From positions 4,588,001 through 4,652,000 of the forward strand of contig NC_091054.1 in NCBI RefSeq assembly GCF_963966145.1: DNA of 64,000 nt, in the 5' to 3' direction. The stretch is from Tenebrio molitor (Eukaryota > Arthropoda > Insecta > Coleoptera > Tenebrionidae). The number at the start of each line of letters is the position of its first letter. Within the stretch, counting starts at the first letter, position 1. The notes under the pieces were generated by a model. The model had not been told where the DNA came from. It was given only the letters and a program-made list of their open reading frames with translations, and searched no databases. The position numbers were made by a program, and so were the translations under genes. This document shows positions 10,301 through 21,752 of this stretch, in pieces.

Positions 10301-12391
10301 TCAGTGATAATTTACAATATTCTGATTTTCCTGTAATACAAAAGTTTCACTTCTATCGTGCGTCTTTACGACACACTCTTTTTTTTTTCATTGATCGTTT
10401 AGCTAGTACGAAGGCGTACCAGAAAAATAAGAAAAAAATGGGGGTTGTCATCTAAAAAAATTATTGATGACGACATTATTAGGAGACGACAAGCTGTCAA
10501 TATAAGCAAAGTACTGAACAATATGCACTTTTTAAAAACAAAATTGACCTGTTCAAGAATTTTTCTCAGAAATTAATACATACTTAGTTTTAACGAATTT
10601 ATTCCGAACTCTACGAACGGACTGTATATTTTAACCTACAGTTAACTTTAACTGGCGTTGGTGAAACCGGCCCTAAGTACTGTAATTTTTTTGCTCTGTA
10701 TATTACATTATCGTTTTTATCATGTTATTGTTTTTTTTGAAAAAACAAATAAAAAGAACCAAATCTTAAATTAAAGCTTGAAGAATCTTCAATTTTCCTT
10801 ACATTTTTGTTAAATAATAAATAAAAAAAAATATATTTTGAGTTAGAAATCACTAGTATTTCATAACGCTCCTAGATCAGTCACAGTTGCTTTTTTAATT
10901 ACATATTACTTTATTGTCACGAGTTATGCTGATTGTTTTTGCAGCTTGACTCAATAGAGAGATTATTTTCTTTACCATTGCGTAACCACCACTCAAACTG
11001 TTTTTGAAATCTTCTCTGAACCGCACGAATCATTTATTGAACTCACGCCAGAAAAATTAAATACTTAGATATCTTAGCGTACTTTCCAAAGATATCGAAA
11101 ATCCTTAAATATCTAGGGACTTTATCAACGTCATAGCGCCCCCAACTTCGGTTAAAACCTTGAAAGCGTATATTTTACGTATCCGCCAGCAGCTTTATCA
11201 GAAACTACGGAAAAAGAATAATTTATCGTAAGCTACTGTAACGTAAACGTTGCAAGTTCCTCATCGCTTCAGTTATTAAAACAAACGAATTTATGGAACC
11301 GTGTTAAAACAATAAACAGATAAAAACCTATTTACCGACTGGTGCGCCGAAAGCCGCCGACACTCCCGCAGCGGCCCCGCCTGAGACGAAATCCCGCTTT
11401 TCGTGATCTTCACGAAAATACTTCAATATTTTAAAGTCTCTTCGAAACGTTGTACTTTTTCCTTGAGAGATCCCGGCGGCGACGACGGCTCCGGAATGTA
11501 TCATCGGCCCTTCCTAAGGCGTACTCGTATTTAAAAAAAAATTCATACTGAACCCCAAACTCACTTTGCCGCCGGCAAGCCCTCCAACCACCGAACACAC
11601 CACTCCTACGCTCTTCACGAACAGTGTTTTTATCCGCACCACGCGCGGAATCTTAACGCCGTTTAAATAACATTTGACTTGAGGTATTCCGCTGCCTGCG
11701 GCGACAGGCTCGACGTAAGCTACCAGCGCCGAACCTATCAGCACCGGGACCACATTGTACAAGACCCATAAAAAATATGGGATGTGGAGTTTGCCCTCGG
11801 TGACGTACGTGTCGACGTCTTCAGAGGGTTAAGTCAATATGCGCTATTGTTTTTTAGTTTTGCGTGAAACGAACAAAGGATACAGTGGCTTAACGACGCG
11901 TATTTCAGTTGGGACAGTTCCTCAATGGAAATATCTATGGCACAGGCGATAAAAGCCGTGATCATTCCGATCAAAAGGAAAATATACCATCTCGCTATGC
12001 TTTTTCGTACTATAAACCTATAACCTTTCTTCCTTTCCTCATCTAATAATAAATAATTCTCGCAAGTGTCATAATCCAAACTCTACAAAAAAACTCGTGC
12101 GATTAGGAAGTAATGTCAACGTAAATTAAGCTGAACCTCGTATTTAGCTGATAAGACATTTAATGACCCAGTTTCGATTTTTTCAGAGCTGACTTGGACC
12201 CTCCTCCGGATCGAAGACAACAACTCTTTGTCATCCGGGACCGTCACGATCAACTCTTCTTGACTAGCGTTAACAGAGGGTAAGTTCTAAAAAGGCAACC
12301 CCCGTAAACATGACTCATTGGCAACAATTGAGACACTCACCCGAAATCTGGTGGTTCTGATTTCTTCATTGCTCGACGTCAGTTCGTCCAT
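4372..12391 (-). CDS. ClC-7: H+/Cl- exchange transporter 7 (ClC-7)
   Basis: This is the lysosomal 2Cl-/H+ antiporter that supports lumen acidification and chloride loading. Ten coding exons close in phase to 780 residues: 12391-12341, 12286-12137, 12082-11884, 11818-11565, 11513-11336, 6408-6117, 6066-5928, 5876-5064, 4689-4606, 4554-4372. The human protein is about 805 residues. Visible motifs are GSGIP (chloride filter), GKEGP with gating Glu219, FSLEEG with proton Glu286 (the 67-residue spacing equals that of human Glu247/Glu314), and two C-terminal CBS domains ending in MVTRKDLARYR. Both glutamates mark an exchanger rather than a channel. The 4.9-kb intron 5 holds transposons. The exon 2 donor (GTTCAG) and exon 3 donor (GTATCC) are weak matches but give the expected protein. 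The start is the first ATG, giving MDELTSSNEE. It shares a short divergent promoter with PIGQ. Confidence 0.96.
8073..8864 (+). mobile_element. Deleted Tc1/mariner-like element (copy A)
   Basis: The ends are inverted repeats around GTGTCTCAGAAATAAGTACA, flanked by TA (8071-8072, 8865-8866). Inside, near 8374, is a decayed version of the short helix-turn-helix-like start seen in copy B (27336-28471), and near 8650 the decayed transposase tail ending HFEHLL. The catalytic middle is missing. A 40-bp palindrome at 8602-8641 is an extra duplication that copy B lacks. Confidence 0.7.
9168..9292. repeat. 125-bp direct repeat, unit 1
   Basis: This unit matches 9810-9938 closely (shared stretch AGTGAAACTTTTTATGGG and on through CCATCTCACTTAAT). 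It is noncoding. It lies inside ClC-7 intron 5. Confidence 0.7.
9810..9938. repeat. 125-bp direct repeat, unit 2, with poly-G tract
   Basis: This is the second unit of the repeat at 9168-9292. Where unit 1 reads GGGAGGGTC, this one has about 18 G in a row (about 9825-9842). The run may be real slippage or an assembly artefact. Confidence 0.7.
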
Positions 12392-12707
12392 TCTACGCAA
12401 CTAATTAAATAATAATGCACATTATACGATGCACTGAAATTTAATGAGTTCTTTTCCGATTAAAACGTGACTCATCAATGTGGTAAACATTTTCCGTATA
12501 ACAAAACCACAAAAAGTAGACAACGTGCGCTGGTTCGTCACGTGACCGTCGACCAATCATCTCGCTCCGTTGTGACCTTTGTCACGTCATGTTGGTACGA
12601 CCAACACCACCGAGAAGAAATGATTTTCGGTGGTGTTGGTACGACCTGACAGACAACATAAATATTGAATCATCCAATCATCTGTGAGTTTGAGGTTATG
12701 TTTTGAA
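12392..12707. promoter_or_regulatory. Bidirectional promoter of ClC-7 and PIGQ with CLEAR-type E-box
   Basis: This 316-bp gap separates the two start codons. A perfect palindromic GTCACGTGAC lies at 12537-12546, the consensus CLEAR site bound by TFEB/MITF-family factors on lysosomal genes. A partial second copy GTCACGTCAT lies at 12581-12590, and a CCAAT box at about 12553-12557. An inverted repeat (arms ACCAACACCACCGA and TCGGTGGTGTTGGT, about 12599-12640) lies next to them. Promoter function is inferred from position. Confidence 0.65.
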
Positions 12708-14306
12708 ATGGTGAAGAGCATCTTAGTTTTTGTCCCCGATTCGCTTCATCTGAATAAAAGTGGGTATTTGGAGGGGTTGCACAAGGAGTATGACGAGTGT
12801 GAGGCGTATTACATAACGAACGATAGTTCCGTGAAGGAGACAACCCATGCCGTTGGTTATTTGAGTAACGATGTTACAAAGACCAAAACTAGAGATACCA
12901 AAGCGGTACATATCGACAATTTAACAACAAAAATCTCGCTCGTAAATTACGGGAACTTGAGTGCGTCAAATGTGGTGAAAATAGAGTACGACTATCACGC
13001 TTTTTGTAACTGTGACGGGTTAAACGAAGAGCATCAGTACGGCGTTCATTTCAAGTTTCTCAGCAACAATTTGAGAAAGAGGCGGCGAAAAAGCGCCGAC
13101 AACGGGCGGAAAAGTGCGTCAATCAAATTATTCACATTCATAATTGCGGTTCTCGATTGGAGTTTGTCTATTTTCAACGCGACCAGATTGATGTGGGCGT
13201 ACTCGGCTACTATTTCACACTTTTACAATAATCTAACCGGTTACAAATGGTTTTTTACCGAGATTATGAGAGAGAAACGCGTGTCCCCCAAAGTCGGTAA
13301 TTTTCTCTTGTCAAAAATATTCGACTTGTTGCTGGGAATCATTCTGTTGGACTTGTTCATGGAAAACGAGGATGTCATCGTAAATTTGATCGAGAACGTG
13401 AGGGAAACGATAATTTATGGTTTTCGCGATCTATTAATCTACCTCATGGGGTCCCCGATCGGTTTGAAGCTGAATTACGCGTTCAACAAATCGTTGGGCA
13501 CGTTTTTCTTTTACCACATTTCCTTGTGGCGGATTTTTTTGATAACGATGCAGCCGTACGTGAAAGAATACTTCAAATTGTTGGTGTTGCCGGGCGCGTT
13601 TGGGTTTTCCTACCAAGTTGCGATGCTCTCGGATCTCGTATCAATCGCGACTTTCCACGTTTATTGCATTTACGTCTACGCAGCCAGGTAAGGTGAGAGT
13701 TTTGGGTCCGACGTGACCCTACACGATGTTTTAGGCTGATCTATTTGCAACTCAAAGGGTTGTTGTCGCTTTGGCGCCTGTTCATAGGCAGAAAGTACAA
13801 CCCCTTGAGGGAAAGGGTGGACTCGTATCAGTACTCCCAACATCAACTATTTATCGGAACGTTGGGCTTCACAGTGTTGTTGTTTCTCTTGCCGACAACT
13901 ACAATGTACTACACTGTTTTTGTTATAGTAAGTTTTTTCGTAACGTTCTGCTTCCGCACTTCCGTCTGATTTAGTTCAGGTTGGCCATCACGATCGTCGA
14001 GGACATTCTGGTGAGAATACGTTTTTTGCTGCACTGTCTACCCATCTACGTGCTGGTACTGTGGGCGACTAATTCGCCTTACATGACAGGTCTTTATGTG
14101 ACACACCACGGATTGCTTCGCTAAACGGTAAACTTGCAGGGTCTGTGCGTTTACGACTGAAAAAATCAAAAGCCGGGGTTGCCACGTTCGAAGCGCACTT
14201 AAAAATGTTGCCGCTGGTCACCAGCGTCAGGAAATTCGCTCCGAATACGATAAAACCCAGTTCGAGTCTGTCTTGGGGTAAAATCTTCACTGGTGTGTTA
14301 CTTTAA
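12708..14306 (+). CDS. PIGQ: PIG-Q / GPI1, GPI-GlcNAc transferase subunit
   Basis: This is a subunit of the ER-membrane complex (PIG-A, C, H, P, Q, Y) that makes GlcNAc-phosphatidylinositol, the first step of GPI-anchor synthesis. Four exons close in phase to 484 residues: 12708-13687, 13735-13927, 13975-14089, 14140-14306. The C-terminal half is the Gpi1 domain: SPKVGNFLLSKIFDLLLGI, then several membrane segments, LKGLLSLWRLFIGRKYNPLR, and a VDSYQYSQHQLFIGTLGF stretch typical of the family. The start is the ATG at 12708 (MVKSILVF). An in-frame GTG at 12684 is not needed. It converges with nudE, whose stop is at 14933. AATAAA occurs at about 14333. Confidence 0.93.
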
Positions 14307-14932
14307 ATGTTTTATTTTCATCTATGATACAGTAATAAATATTTGCACCTTAAATTATGGAATATGCATTGAAAATATAAAATTTGTACATACCTAATTA
14401 TTAGTGATTGGATCGAATAAATTAATAACGATTACGAAAGAGGAAAACGGCAAATTCATTAATAAAACGCAAAACCCGCTTCAAATTATTCTACTCGGTA
14501 TTAATTAGGTGAAAAAATATATTATTCTGTAATGTGAAAGGGTCAAAAAAATCTTAATTTACGTCAACTACTGACGTAAATAAGTTCCCGGGGACATAAC
14601 TGGTCACACTCTTATTCTCGATAATATTTACACATATTAAAGGAATAAAATTTCTTGCTTTAAGCTGAAAAAACACCTACCTAACAAAATTATCACCAAA
14701 ATTATTTACAGAATGTTAAAGGAACTCCTGACTTAAAATAATATCACCAAGCAATAAGTTACAAGATCACTTTTTCACTGTTTTAATATAAATTAAAAAA
14801 TTGCTAGAAACAACGTAATACTGGACAAAGAGAGAGTTTTTGTTTTTAAGCCAGATGTACCTAGAACACCGATTATTTCCGCTATATTTAGTCCCATTAA
14901 GTGCGAAAACTAGTGGGAGCAAACCGCAACTC
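14307..14932. other. PIGQ-nudE convergent 3' region
   Basis: This is AT-rich sequence between two convergent stop codons. It contains AATAAA-type signals (about 14333 and 14418) and no open frame I can support. Confidence 0.6.
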
Positions 14933-17391
14933 TCATTTAGACAGTCCGTGGATGCTCGGGGCCGGGCTGTTCTTGGCCGAGTGCCGACTCCTGCAACGTC
15001 AACGATTAACACTGCATCGCGACTCCCCTCCGATTACCTTAAATCGTTGGACCCGATGTCTCTGTAGTCGAATCGGCTCTTCTCCAGTCTGCGCTCTAGA
15101 CCCTAAAAAATCCAAATGGGTAAGTATGTCGTTCGTCGCGCGGAATCGATTCTAAATGCCCCAGCTTGGTTGAAGCAATTTATTGAACGCACCTCGGTGT
15201 GTTATTGGTGGCGTTAACGGCGGACGGCGGGCAAACTGTACATTTATACCGGCCGCATTGTGAACAAAGGAAACGAGAGAGCTGGAAGCAACACAGAAAC
15301 GTGCAAACACATGCAGGCTACCAACAAAACAAAAAAACAATAACCTAATCCCACTTCCCCACTTCCTGTTTAAATACGAAGCGAACACTACGTCCCTCTA
15401 CGTGGTGTTATTCTGGACGGGATCGACGAGGTACTCACCCCGACTTTGCGGATCAGGTCGCTGACGATGTTCAGGGCCATCACGCGAGAGGCTGGAGTTA
15501 TCGGGGCTTGGTAGGGAATCTGGTCTTCTAGAAAAAAAAAAAAAAATTGTAAAGATTCCAAAAACTATTAATATCAATTAACCACTAGACGGCTTTCGTC
15601 AACTCTTCTGCCAAAAACCTTGACCGTAAACCATGGGGTCGTTCTATTTGTACAGTTTAAGGCGGCAATAATTTGTGTAAATTTATAACAAAATCACATG
15701 GCCTCCTAGATCGAAAGAGACAAAGTCTCGAAAGAGACTTTGTCTCTTTCGAACAAGGAGGCCATGCAAAATCAGTTCTTAGAAAAAATTTGTGGCAACA
15801 GATGTCGCCCTGTTTGACATCTGGACGCCATCTTTCATTACTGTAGTGGTAGTGTTTATTGAAATTATTATGGAAAATTTATTTAATCATTACCCAATCG
15901 AAATCGCAACCGTTACAAAAAGCATGACTGATTTGTTATGCCCATGTGAACGTCAGCATCTGACCTTGTGATAATTTCGAAGTTTAACGAGCATATTATG
16001 TCCTAGTTTGGCGATATTTTTTATGGCGAGATAGCAACAAAAAATGAGAATTAACTGCATTAAACATAACAAAAGCGACAGATGTCAAATTGACGAAAAA
16101 AGGTTAACGCAATCACTAAATTTTACATTGTGATTACGATTTGGTCGTATTTGTTGAAAACTTATTGGTATTTTTCTTGCGAAGGGGTCGCAGTTGAAAA
16201 CATTAAAGCGACATTTTTTTTACAAAGCGTTAAGCAAAACAATAAAAGGAGAAAGGACAAGCACAATGAAAGCAACAAGACTCAAAAAATAATAATAAAT
16301 GAAAAGCTTCTGAATAATGGAAAAAAATAATTTATTTTATACTTAAGACTAAGCCATACACAATCAGTCAAACTATCAATCACAGCTTAATCGGAGTCGT
16401 TGAGTCTTGTTACTACGTGAATGATAATTTAGTGATGACCAGACAGTTATTATTCGGTTAATTAGTGCCCCACGTCTAACTACACTCATTAAGTGCACTT
16501 AAAACTAAGTCATGGATGCGCGACTCATTTGAATTTGCGTATCCGGCGCACTAAGAATCTTATAGCTTTACGGAACCGATTGGTCTTACTTTTAACCGGC
16601 GTCGTTTGCGTCTCAATTTCTTTCAGCCTGTTGGAATCGACGATCGGTGCTGATCTGTACCCGTTCACCGGCCGTTCGTTTTCTTGGCATTTTTCTTTCA
16701 CTTGGAGCTCCTGTTTTAGATCTGGAACCGGCAGAAATTGTGATTTGTTTTTGTTAAATTGTCGAGTCGGTACCTCTAGTTTCGTCGGCTAGTCGCTGCA
16801 GTTTCTCTTTGAGACCCTCTTTTTCGTCGATTTCAGATTCAAGGATCGCGTTTCTTTCGATAGCGTTGTGAAACGCCGCTTCGATGCCGGCAATGCTCTC
16901 CTCGATGATCCGTCGGGATCTTTCGAGGTCGTCGTTTTTCTGTTCGAGTTCTCGAATATATCGCGCCATGTCCGTTTTCTCCTTTGTTAGATTTTCGATT
17001 TCGGTTTGGAGGGATACGGTTTGCTTATTGTTTTGGTCTAACTTTACCTATCAGAAACTCAATTGTACAATTTAATTATTTTTTTTTTGGGAGACTTACC
17101 CTTGTAGACTCAATTTCATTATAGGCTCTATTGTTAGCTAACGTCAATTCTTTGATTTTTTTCTCATTCTGTTCTATTGTCGCCTCATATTCACGTTCTA
17201 ACTGTTGCGATTCGCTAACAAATTCGTCCGATTCTTTTTGTATTCGATCAATACTAAAAATACATAATTCCTTATGAAATTTCTTCCAGAAATATAAACA
17301 CTTACTCTTCATAGTATTGTGTCGCTAGGTTTTTCCAATACTGTATCTCTTCATCTTTATTCTCAAAAGTAGGTTGGTCACCTTTATCCAT
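14933..17391 (-). CDS. nudE: Nuclear distribution protein NudE (NDE1/NDEL1 family)
   Basis: NudE is a LIS1- and dynein-binding scaffold for nuclear migration, spindle and centrosome work. Seven exons close in phase to 285 residues: 17391-17306, 17253-17100, 17047-16774, 16721-16590, 15527-15439, 15102-15038, 14990-14933. The N-terminus has the family signature (EIQYWKNLATQYYEE). A long coiled coil follows, with IRELEQKNDDLERSRR and AIERNAILESEIDEKE, then the conserved C-terminal patch ITPASRVMALNIVSDLIRKV. It is shorter than human NDE1 (about 335-345) mainly in the C-terminal tail. It is divergent from CLYBL. Intron 4 (15528-16589) carries a 70-bp hairpin. I am sure of the family; the exact last exon is a little less certain. 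Confidence 0.92.
15697..15769. repeat. Near-perfect hairpin in nudE intron 4
   Basis: The arms start CATGGCCTCCT and end AGGAGGCCATG and enclose GAAAGAGACAAAGTCTC with its complement, giving about 70 bp of self-complementary DNA. It could be a tiny foldback element or a hairpin RNA. I see no target duplication. Confidence 0.65.
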
Positions 17392-17912
17392 TTTTAAGGA
17401 ATTTATTTAAAAATAAAATATCACATCAAACAGTCATCACCTGAAACTATTAAAATTCGTTACTTTTGCCATTCGGATCGATGTCATGGGTTAATAAACG
17501 AAATTTTTCGTAAAATACTTGGCCTTGTCAAGTTTGGTAAATATGACTCATCTGGGTCTACCATATATTTCAATCAAAATAAAACAGATTTCGTACCACA
17601 AATGAACAATAACGAGTTCAAATTTAAACAAAGATGTAACGAACAGCCAATATAAACACTTACAACGCCTTACAAAAAGTGTAACAGACTTTTTTTAAAC
17701 TTCACAATATTATTGACAAAATGGCCGTCGTAGGGTCGGTAATGTAGGATTTCCTTTAAACAAATTGCAACAATTTCTAAATACAAATCGCTCGCGGCTA
17801 TATTGACATGTGACACGTATCACAAATTTCTGGGCAGTTTGAATTCTTGAAATTACACTAATAATTTCAAACTTAACCTAATTTTTATCTGTTGTAAATA
17901 TTTGTTTTCAAA
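17392..17912. promoter_or_regulatory. Divergent promoter region of nudE and CLYBL
   Basis: This is a 521-bp gap between two outward-facing start codons. No core element can be assigned firmly; function is inferred from position. Confidence 0.4.
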
Positions 17913-19131
17913 ATGTTATGCAATTGTGCAAAAGCGCTTTTACAACCTGTCCTTGTTAATACTTCGAAGGTAAAAATAATAAATTAAAATTGTCCACAAT
18001 CGAGTACATTTCTTTGCAGACCCCTTTCCGAAAATATACAGCTAGACGAGCGCTAATGTACGTTCCCGCTAGTGACGACAAGAAAGTCGCGAAAGCCTTT
18101 GCTACGAACGCTGACTGTATAACATTAGACTGCGAGGATGGGGTGGCCCTAAATAAAAAAGTAATTCTGTAAATGTTGTCAGATATTGTGAAAGAGCGTA
18201 ATTTTTAGGTGCAAGCGCGTTTAAATATTAGAGAATTGCTTGAAAAAGGCAAACCAGCACGGAAACGTAGATATGAATTAGTGGTTCGCGTTAATTCAAT
18301 TGCTTCAGGTTTTATTAAGGATGATCTGCGTGTGATATTAACAGCACCACATTTACCAGATTCAATATATTTACCAAAGGTGGAACAGATAGATCAGTTA
18401 AAAATAGTAATTGTAATAAGTAATAGCTGACACAATTTTAACAGGATATAGTTTTCAGATTATTTAAATGAATATATAAAAAAGAATGCAAAACTTGGTT
18501 TAATTCTTGGAATAGAGTCAGCTGTGGCACTACTTAATGTTGTCGATATTTGTAAAGAAGCAGTAAATATGTCAGAAACGTCAAAGTTTCAACCAGCAGC
18601 ACTCCTTTTTGGAAGCGACGATTACTGCGCCAGCATTGGTACATTATCATGTGGTTGTAAAATTGGTCACTACAATTTTTTATTTAGGCGCTAGAAGGAG
18701 TGAGTCATCAAGTGAAATCATTTATGCCAGACAAAAAGTGATCTCAGTAGCGAGAGCATTTAATTTGCAAGCAATAGACATGGTCTACATTAAATACCAA
18801 GACTTGAAAGGCTTAAAAAAACAAGCTGAAGAAGGGGCGCGGTGGGGATTCACAGGGAAGCAAATCATACACCCTGGTCAGATTGACGTGACTCAGGAGG
18901 CATTTTCGCCAACTTCAGCAGAAATTGAGTGGGCATCAGGGGTCCTGAAAGCATTCCACAAACACCAAAAAGAGGGCGAAGTAAGGTGTTGTTGTTGGGG
19001 TGGAGATTTTTAAATCAGTTTAAAAATTGTAGGGCGCTTTTGCGTACAAGGGGAACATGATCGACATGCCAACGATGAAACAGGCGCAGAATATAATGGA
19101 TTTGAGTAACGCGATTATGATTGAAAAATAA
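17913..19131 (+). CDS. CLYBL: Citramalyl-CoA lyase, mitochondrial (CLYBL)
   Basis: This is a citrate-lyase-beta-like enzyme of the HpcH/HpaI (TIM-barrel) family. It cleaves citramalyl-CoA to pyruvate and acetyl-CoA in mitochondria, part of C5-dicarboxylate (itaconate) breakdown linked to B12 protection. Six exons close in phase to 324 residues: 17913-17969, 18020-18160, 18209-18406, 18452-18638, 18688-18980, 19033-19131. Human CLYBL is about 340. Motifs are LMYVPASDDKKVAKA, DCEDGVALNKK, YLPKVEQ, GIESAVALLNV, LFGSDDYCASIG, and GKQIIHPGQIDVTQ with the acidic and His residues of the metal/CoA site. The basic, acid-poor N-terminus suits a mitochondrial presequence. LAMTOR5 starts 127 bp downstream on the same strand. 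ATTAAA at about 19152 may be the polyadenylation signal. Confidence 0.95.
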
Positions 19132-19258
19132 TTATACAATTATTAATTCTCATTAAAGTTTTTACATCTGGGGTTTTTTGGTATGAAAGAAGAACGTGTT
19201 GGTATTACGACTGACGTATGTTTTTATGTCAGCTGTCAAATTTCAACTTTCGGCAATC

Positions 19259-19584
19259 ATGGAAAAACATTTAGATAGGGTGATGGACGAAGTGTACGTA
19301 CATAATTTACCCCTCACCCTCTTTTAAACATTTGCACCATTAGGATGACCAAGCCGGGGGTCTTCGGTTGCGTGTTCGTCGACCACCAGGGTTTGTGTTT
19401 GGGTACTAAGGGACAAGCCTCGACGGAAAGCGCCGGACACATTGCGGCAATTGCCGAACAAGTCGCCAAACTGGAACCCTACAGCAACACCCCAATTGTT
19501 ACACTAGAGAACGACAGTAAGGCTTGCATCATCCAAAGAACGGGAACCATTACTGGGGCCATTTACAAGAATAAAACCAGTTGA
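19259..19584 (+). CDS. LAMTOR5: Ragulator complex protein LAMTOR5 (HBXIP)
   Basis: LAMTOR5 is a roadblock-fold subunit of Ragulator, the lysosomal scaffold that anchors Rag GTPases and recruits mTORC1 when amino acids are present. Two exons, 19259-19293 and 19344-19584, close in phase to 91 residues, the same size as the human protein. The pattern MEKHLDRVMDE, then GVFGCVFVDHQGLCLGTKG, then SAGHIAAIAEQVAKLEP matches the family's central beta-hairpin and helix. It is on the same strand as CLYBL and converges with RFT1, the stops being only 29 bp apart, so the two 3' ends must overlap or share sequence. Confidence 0.93.
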
Positions 19585-19613
19585 TTGTTTAATTGATCAT
19601 TTATTATATAAAA

Positions 19614-21457
19614 TTAATCATTCTTTGTTGACATGCGTCTGTATTTATCATAACCCAACCTCAGGAGCGATTTGTTTTCCACCGCCCATACTCCCAGTGT
19701 CACAACAAAAAATACTGCACCAATCAATATGTGCAGCGTTAGCGACGAATTGAACGTTTCTGATAGTTTCGTCGCCACTCCTGATATTACCAAAATTGCG
19801 ATGAATTTTCTGTCAGGAACTAGACCCTCCAGGGGCTTGTAGGAAGTGCTTTTGTACTTTTTGTTGATGTAAATAAGGCTGTGAATGATTCGAGCCAACA
19901 TGTTCACACAATTTGCCAAAATAAATCCCACTGGACCAAATATATTTGTAAGGACGTACGATATGACTAAGAAACTCACAGAAAATATCACCATTACGTA
20001 GTTGTACCTGTAAAAGATGCACCTAGCATCAATACTTCTTTTTTATGTTTTGTGCTTACCTATCTAGTTGCTTGTTACTCATTGTGGCAAACACGTAGCC
20101 CTCAGTTACCCCATTTATAGCAAGTAACACTATCGCAAAGCTGTGGAACCGTAACAAGGTCACTGGCAAGTAATTTGCCACCAACTTGTTGCCGCCGTAG
20201 AGGTACAGCACCGTGTGACTATAGCTCTGCCCAAAAACGACAACAATTAGTCCTATACTGGTCACAACGTTGCACAGTTGACTCAAAACAGTAGCCGACT
20301 CGGAAATGTGTCTCTAAAAGTCGATAATTAAATGCGGTCTTAAAGTCCGATTGCATTACTTGGTCCTGCTTGGCGACCGGTTCGTCCCTCTTTATCATTT
20401 GGGTGAAGTAAAAATAGGCGCTGTCTTCGATCGGTCGAAAAATAAACCTTGCCGCGAGGCTCCCCAAATTATTGACAATGTCGTACATGGACTGCTGACT
20501 GAAAGTCAAAACTGGCGAAATGGTCATGACGTAGCGCTCCCCTTCGGTCAAAACTTGCTTGATGACCGACTGTTTCCCGAAACTGATCGTCAAGACGCAC
20601 AAGTCTTTGTTGAGGACGCGTTCGTAATTTTCCATGACTCCCGGAAAGAAGTCGTTGATCGAGGTAAAAGGGAAGTCGTTCATGTCGGAAAAGATCGTTT
20701 TTTTAGCGCCGCTCGTTTTACCCGATTTGATCACGTTCAATCTGTCGATGTACCAGAAAAAGAAGCCATAGTAGAGGAAACATAAAATTACAGCCGACGC
20801 AATTTGGGCTACAGAAAACGCGTTTATGGCCTCGTTTGGGCTTTTGACGACCAAATAAACGAAGATTAGAGTGCGGCTCACAATGTAAATAGTCTCGAAG
20901 ACGACTTTCAGCTTTACAAAACAAAAACTCTGAGCTACCAGGACTACACTTTGGGTGACTTGCTCGACGATGCACGACAGAGCAATAGCGTAACAACCTA
21001 GACGATACTGACTTATGTAAATCTCGTCCGTGGGGCTTAGGACGTTGATCCAAACATATACCAAACCCAAACTCAGAATGGCCGTGATCGGGACTCTACA
21101 AGCGACCATTTAGTTTTACAAGTCAACCTGTTGGCGAAACTTACGAGAGCCAAATCTGATTGATTACTTGCGCCCAATTGTGCGATTTAGTATCTGTGAG
21201 ACAAGCTTTCATTATCGGTTCTTTGGACAGAAACAGAATTGTGGACTCCAAGAGCAGGAGTCGGACGTTCATTATACCCAAAACTTCTTGACCGACCGTT
21301 CTGATAATAAAGGCGTTTAGTACGAAAGTGATGCATCGGAACAGTATCTGCAATCAAGTAATCATTGTCACGCACAAAGCTTCCAGTAGTTTATCACTTG
21401 GAATATTATGCTGAAAGAGGCGTTCTGGAGACTGCTCTTGAGTATGTTTCGCCCCAT
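19614..21457 (-). CDS. RFT1: RFT1 homolog, Man5GlcNAc2-PP-dolichol flipping factor
   Basis: This is a polytopic ER membrane protein needed to bring the Man5GlcNAc2-PP-dolichol precursor to the lumenal side for N-glycosylation (its direct flippase role is debated). Five exons close in phase to 548 residues: 21457-21398, 21347-21145, 21095-20360, 20313-20060, 20007-19614. Human RFT1 is 541. Signatures are LTEGERYVMT, MYDIVNNLGSLAARFIFRPI, LLAINGVTEGYVFATMS and GPVGFILANCVNM. Many hydrophobic segments fit 12-14 membrane spans. Two introns are only about 46-49 nt. The exon 1 donor (GTGATA) is weak. It is divergent from SLC25A26 and convergent with LAMTOR5. Confidence 0.95.
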
Positions 21458-21752
21458 TTTGATTTTTGTTGTTATCACGACGTCAACATTTTTAGGTTAT
21501 ATTGTGTAATGTGCAATTGAGGTTATGTTATGTTATGTAATAATAAATCATGTAAATTCGAGATTTCGTAATTGCATTATAACTTAATGCACAATAAGCC
21601 CAATGTTTATTTATGTGTCGCAGTGGTAAGGTCATAACCAGGTTTGTTATCAGTGTGATATTGCAAGTCAGTGAAATCCGATTTTTTGTGTAAGTTCGTC
21701 ACATTTTTCATTATCTCATTTGATTTAGATTGTTTACATTTCAGTTGTTAAA
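21458..21752. promoter_or_regulatory. Divergent promoter region of RFT1 and SLC25A26
   Basis: This is a 295-bp gap between outward-facing start codons. It includes the tandem GGTTATGTTATGTTATG. No named core element is clear. Confidence 0.4.

Larger units (their letters stand above)
6409..11335 (-). other. ClC-7 intron 5, repeat-filled
   Basis: This 4.9-kb intron lies between the exon ending A-P-V and the exon starting G-G-V-L-F-S. It contains a deleted transposon (8073-8864), a diverged direct repeat of about 63 bp (6662-6724 and 6823-6885), a 125-bp direct repeat with a poly-G tract (9168-9292 and 9810-9938), and a short protein-like stretch near 10150-10330 that I cannot name. No separate gene is supported. 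Confidence 0.7.

Noticed and set aside
20351..20785. 144-codon plus-strand open frame
   Set aside because: It is the antisense of RFT1 exon 3, whose frame and splice junctions are well supported.
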